64,000 bases of DNA from Providencia alcalifaciens (GTDB lineage Bacteria; Pseudomonadota; Gammaproteobacteria; Enterobacterales; Enterobacteriaceae): assembly GCF_915403165.1 (NCBI RefSeq), contig NZ_OU659204.1, positions 1,426,001 to 1,490,000 on the forward strand, given 5' to 3'. The notes under the pieces were generated by a model that saw nothing but the letters and a program-made list of their open reading frames with translations, was not told the DNA's origin and made no database searches. The first letter of the stretch is position 1; each line of letters starts with the position of its first letter. The position numbers and the translations under genes are program-made. Positions 62,370-64,000 of this stretch are shown here, piece by piece.

Positions 62370-62453
62370 GCTTACCTCTGGATGTGCGAAACTCTCACTT
62401 ATCGATTGATAGCGGTTGTTACTGAAAGTGTTCTGGTGTTGGTGCGGTGAGTA

Positions 62454-63416
62454 TTAGTAATTCATTGTCATGTGGGGGATTTGGCTACTAGCAACTAGCT
62501 TAATAAATTCAGTTGCTAATTTTTCGTCAAATCCATTACTGACCAATGCCTGTAATGTTTCTTGGTTGTACTTGCGGCGATGTTCTTTATCTTCTTGACG
62601 CTTCGCATCTTCCTGACGCTTACGTTCTTCTTCTGCTAATCGTGCTTGTTCAGCTTCAAGAGCTTTCTTGCGCTCAGCTTCGATAGCTGTTTGTTTCTCG
62701 CGTTCGGCTCGTTCCTGAGCTTCCTTCGCTGCCTGCTCTGCACGTTGAATAGCTTCCTGCTTTTCACGCTCTGCGCGTTCAGCGGCTTCTTTTGCTTCGC
62801 GTTCTCGCTGTGTTGCTGCTTCGATTTCTTGCTGTGCTTTTTGTTCGGCTGCTAATCTTGCCTGTTCCGCAGCTTGTTTCTTCAACTCTTCTTCGTGAGC
62901 AATACGCTGGCGCTCAGCTTCGGCTTTAGCCTCTGCTAAATCACGATCGAATTTCTCATTCATGAGCAGGGCGATTTCATGGTCTGACTCGATGCGCTCA
63001 GCAAGTGCCTTATCGAATGTGGCATTCATTTCTAGCGCTTCTTCGTGCCACGCTAACATTTGCCTTTCTGCTTCGATTCGCTCTTGCTCGGCTTCCCACT
63101 CAGTTAATGGCTGTCGAACTTTATCGCGCAATGTATCAAAACGCTCTCGTACAGTTCGGCGATTAGCATCGATTAGCTTTGGTATTTCTTTTAACTCTGC
63201 GACCAAGTCTTTACCGAGCCCATCAAGGTAAGTTTTTGATTGAGCGACTTTGTAGGCCAGTGAAGCAATTTCCTTGCGACCTTTGGCAGTGCTAACATCT
63301 GGAATAAAAGAATTAACTTCTTGCTCTACTTTACGAATGATATCTTCGACACTGTCTGATGACTTGAAAACATCAAGCGCCTTAGATTTCTCAATTACGA
63401 CTAATTCATTTGCCAT
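62454..63416 (-). CDS. Large coiled-coil prophage protein
   Basis: 320 aa. The N-terminal part (about 1-110: IIRKVEQEVNSFIPDVSTAKGRKEIASLAYKVAQSKTYLDGLGKDLVAELKEI) is a conserved phage domain of unknown function. Residues about 110-280 are a long Glu/Arg/Ala-rich coiled coil with repeats of the type REREAKEAAERAEREKQEAIQ. A short C-terminal domain follows (QALVSNGFDEKLATEFIKLVASSQIPHMTM). It resembles TolA in composition only. Its position in the early left arm suggests a replication or recombination accessory role, which is inference. Confidence 0.72.
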   Translation of the reverse strand: MANELVVIEKSKALDVFKSSDSVEDIIRKVEQEVNSFIPDVSTAKGRKEIASLAYKVAQSKTYLDGLGKDLVAELKEIPKLIDANRRTVRERFDTLRDKVRQPLTEWEAEQERIEAERQMLAWHEEALEMNATFDKALAERIESDHEIALLMNEKFDRDLAEAKAEAERQRIAHEEELKKQAAEQARLAAEQKAQQEIEAATQREREAKEAAERAEREKQEAIQRAEQAAKEAQERAEREKQTAIEAERKKALEAEQARLAEEERKRQEDAKRQEDKEHRRKYNQETLQALVSNGFDEKLATEFIKLVASSQIPHMTMNY

Positions 63417-63509
63417 TTCCTATGTTCCTTATGTGCGTATTCCTCACTATTAATAGCGATATGAAATGTGTTTTGGTGGGTTACTGCTGACCGAGGGCTT
63501 TTGCGATTG

Positions 63510-63758
63510 CTACTGCCTGAGTAATGTAAATCCTAGTTTTTTCAGAAGGATGTCTACATCGACACTAGTAGAATTATTTTCTAACTCATTGATGTTTAGG
63601 CATTCCATCAGAGCTTCTATTTCTTCCTCTGTCAGCATGTCGTCGTTATAATCACGAAAGCCAGCTTCTATTACCTTGCCGCCAAATATTTCCATGTTGA
63701 AGCTTATAGGTGGCTCCTTGCCATCTTCATACTCAACTACGAATGTCATTTTCCCCAT
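63510..63758 (-). CDS. Small prophage protein, 82 aa
   Basis: GGAGGGAG precedes the ATG. The protein is acidic (TFVVEYEDGKEPPISFNMEIFGGKVIEAGF; MLTEEEIEALMECLNINE) with no recognised domain. High acidity suggests either a DNA mimic or a simple binding partner, without direct evidence. Confidence 0.6.
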   Translation of the reverse strand: MGKMTFVVEYEDGKEPPISFNMEIFGGKVIEAGFRDYNDDMLTEEEIEALMECLNINELENNSTSVDVDILLKKLGFTLLRQ

Positions 63759-63792
63759 GTCATACTCCCTCCGTTATTAACTAAACACGATG

Positions 63793-63993
63793 CTAGTCTT
63801 TAACCTCATCCCATACACACCAAGCGCACTCGCCATCTGCCTCAATAACGCCAGTGTGACCACAGTTTTCACAAGTAACTTTGTCGCCATCATAAAACCA
63901 GTCTTCATTGCCTTTTTCTGTCTGTACCGTTGCCTGCTCCGCATCACATTTAGTACAACAGTTAACCCAAGGTACATTTTTGAATGTTTTCAC
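63793..63993 (-). CDS. Small prophage zinc-ribbon protein, 66 aa
   Basis: A GTG start at 63993 comes two codons after a stop, near the window edge. CCTKCDAEQ, VTCENCGHTG and ECAWC form three cysteine clusters, giving one or two zinc ribbons. An overlapping 66-codon frame at 63777-63977 lacks these motifs. Unknown function, possibly a transcription or nuclease accessory. Confidence 0.6.
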   Translation of the reverse strand: MKTFKNVPWVNCCTKCDAEQATVQTEKGNEDWFYDGDKVTCENCGHTGVIEADGECAWCVWDEVKD

Positions 63994-64000
63994 TCTCTAT

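Noticed and set aside
62454-63416. Coiled-coil phage protein as TolA
   Set aside because: Only the Glu/Arg/Ala-rich composition is shared; there is no membrane anchor and the N-terminal domain is different.
63777-63977. Alternative 66-codon frame at the right edge
   Set aside because: Overlaps the cysteine-cluster protein in another frame and has no recognisable motif.

Overview
The window is chromosomal DNA from a member of the Enterobacterales, most likely Morganellaceae (Providencia/Proteus type). The protein sequences are clearly enterobacterial, the DNA is AT-rich, and almost the whole flagellar and chemotaxis gene set lies in one locus, as in Proteus. The species call is an inference from gene content, not from a search.

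Layout. (1) 1-8.3 kb: the 3' end of fliZ, then a metabolic insert with putA and putP divergently transcribed around a control region carrying GTTGCA-type PutA operators, and the transporter gene cycA. (2) 8.3-10.7 kb: a lone HicB-like gene and about 1.6 kb of AT-rich DNA without genes that leads into flhDC. It contains a perfect FNR-box consensus and, just before flhD, a leader hairpin with three GGA motifs spaced exactly 10 nt apart. (3) 10.7-23.0 kb: flhDC-motAB-cheAW, two chemoreceptor genes and cheRBYZ. (4) 23.1-25.4 kb: an accessory insert with two toxin-antitoxin pairs (CcdAB-like and an RHH/GNAT pair) and the HNH gene yajD, with near-identical palindromes on either side of yajD. (5) 25.6-41.6 kb: flhBA, flgNMA on the minus strand, and the long flgBCDEFGHIJKL run. 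flhE is not seen after flhA. (6) 41.6-43.3 kb: a small scrapyard of defence and toxin-antitoxin remnants: a short type I-F-like CRISPR array without cas genes, an intact hipB with canonical HipB operators but only a broken hipA stub, a HigA antitoxin lacking its DNA-binding half, and a 51-aa antitoxin N-terminal fragment. (7) 43.3-54.9 kb: fliRQPONML and fliKJIHGF on the minus strand, separated by an intrinsic terminator, then fliE on the plus strand. (8) 54.9-64 kb: the left arm of a prophage that begins 20 bp after the fliE stop: integrase, excisionase, many small early genes, a MT-A70 methyltransferase, a cREC-type protein, two different DEDD exonucleases and an ATPase plus SSB-like recombination pair. 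It runs off the right edge.

How it works together. FlhD4C2 is the master activator of the export-apparatus, basal-body and hook genes. FlgM holds sigma-28 until the hook is complete, after which sigma-28 promoters fire. Three strong sigma-28 matches (consensus TAAAGTTT-N11-GCCGATAA) are visible, before flgM, the first chemoreceptor gene and flgK. FliZ, which tunes motility against other lifestyles, is at the left edge. The accessory genes sit only in the gaps between flagellar operons, so the motility genes themselves look intact.

The most notable items are the CRISPR/hipB/higA remnant island, the regulatory signals before flhDC, the prophage junction at fliE, and a prophage gene broken by one in-frame stop codon.
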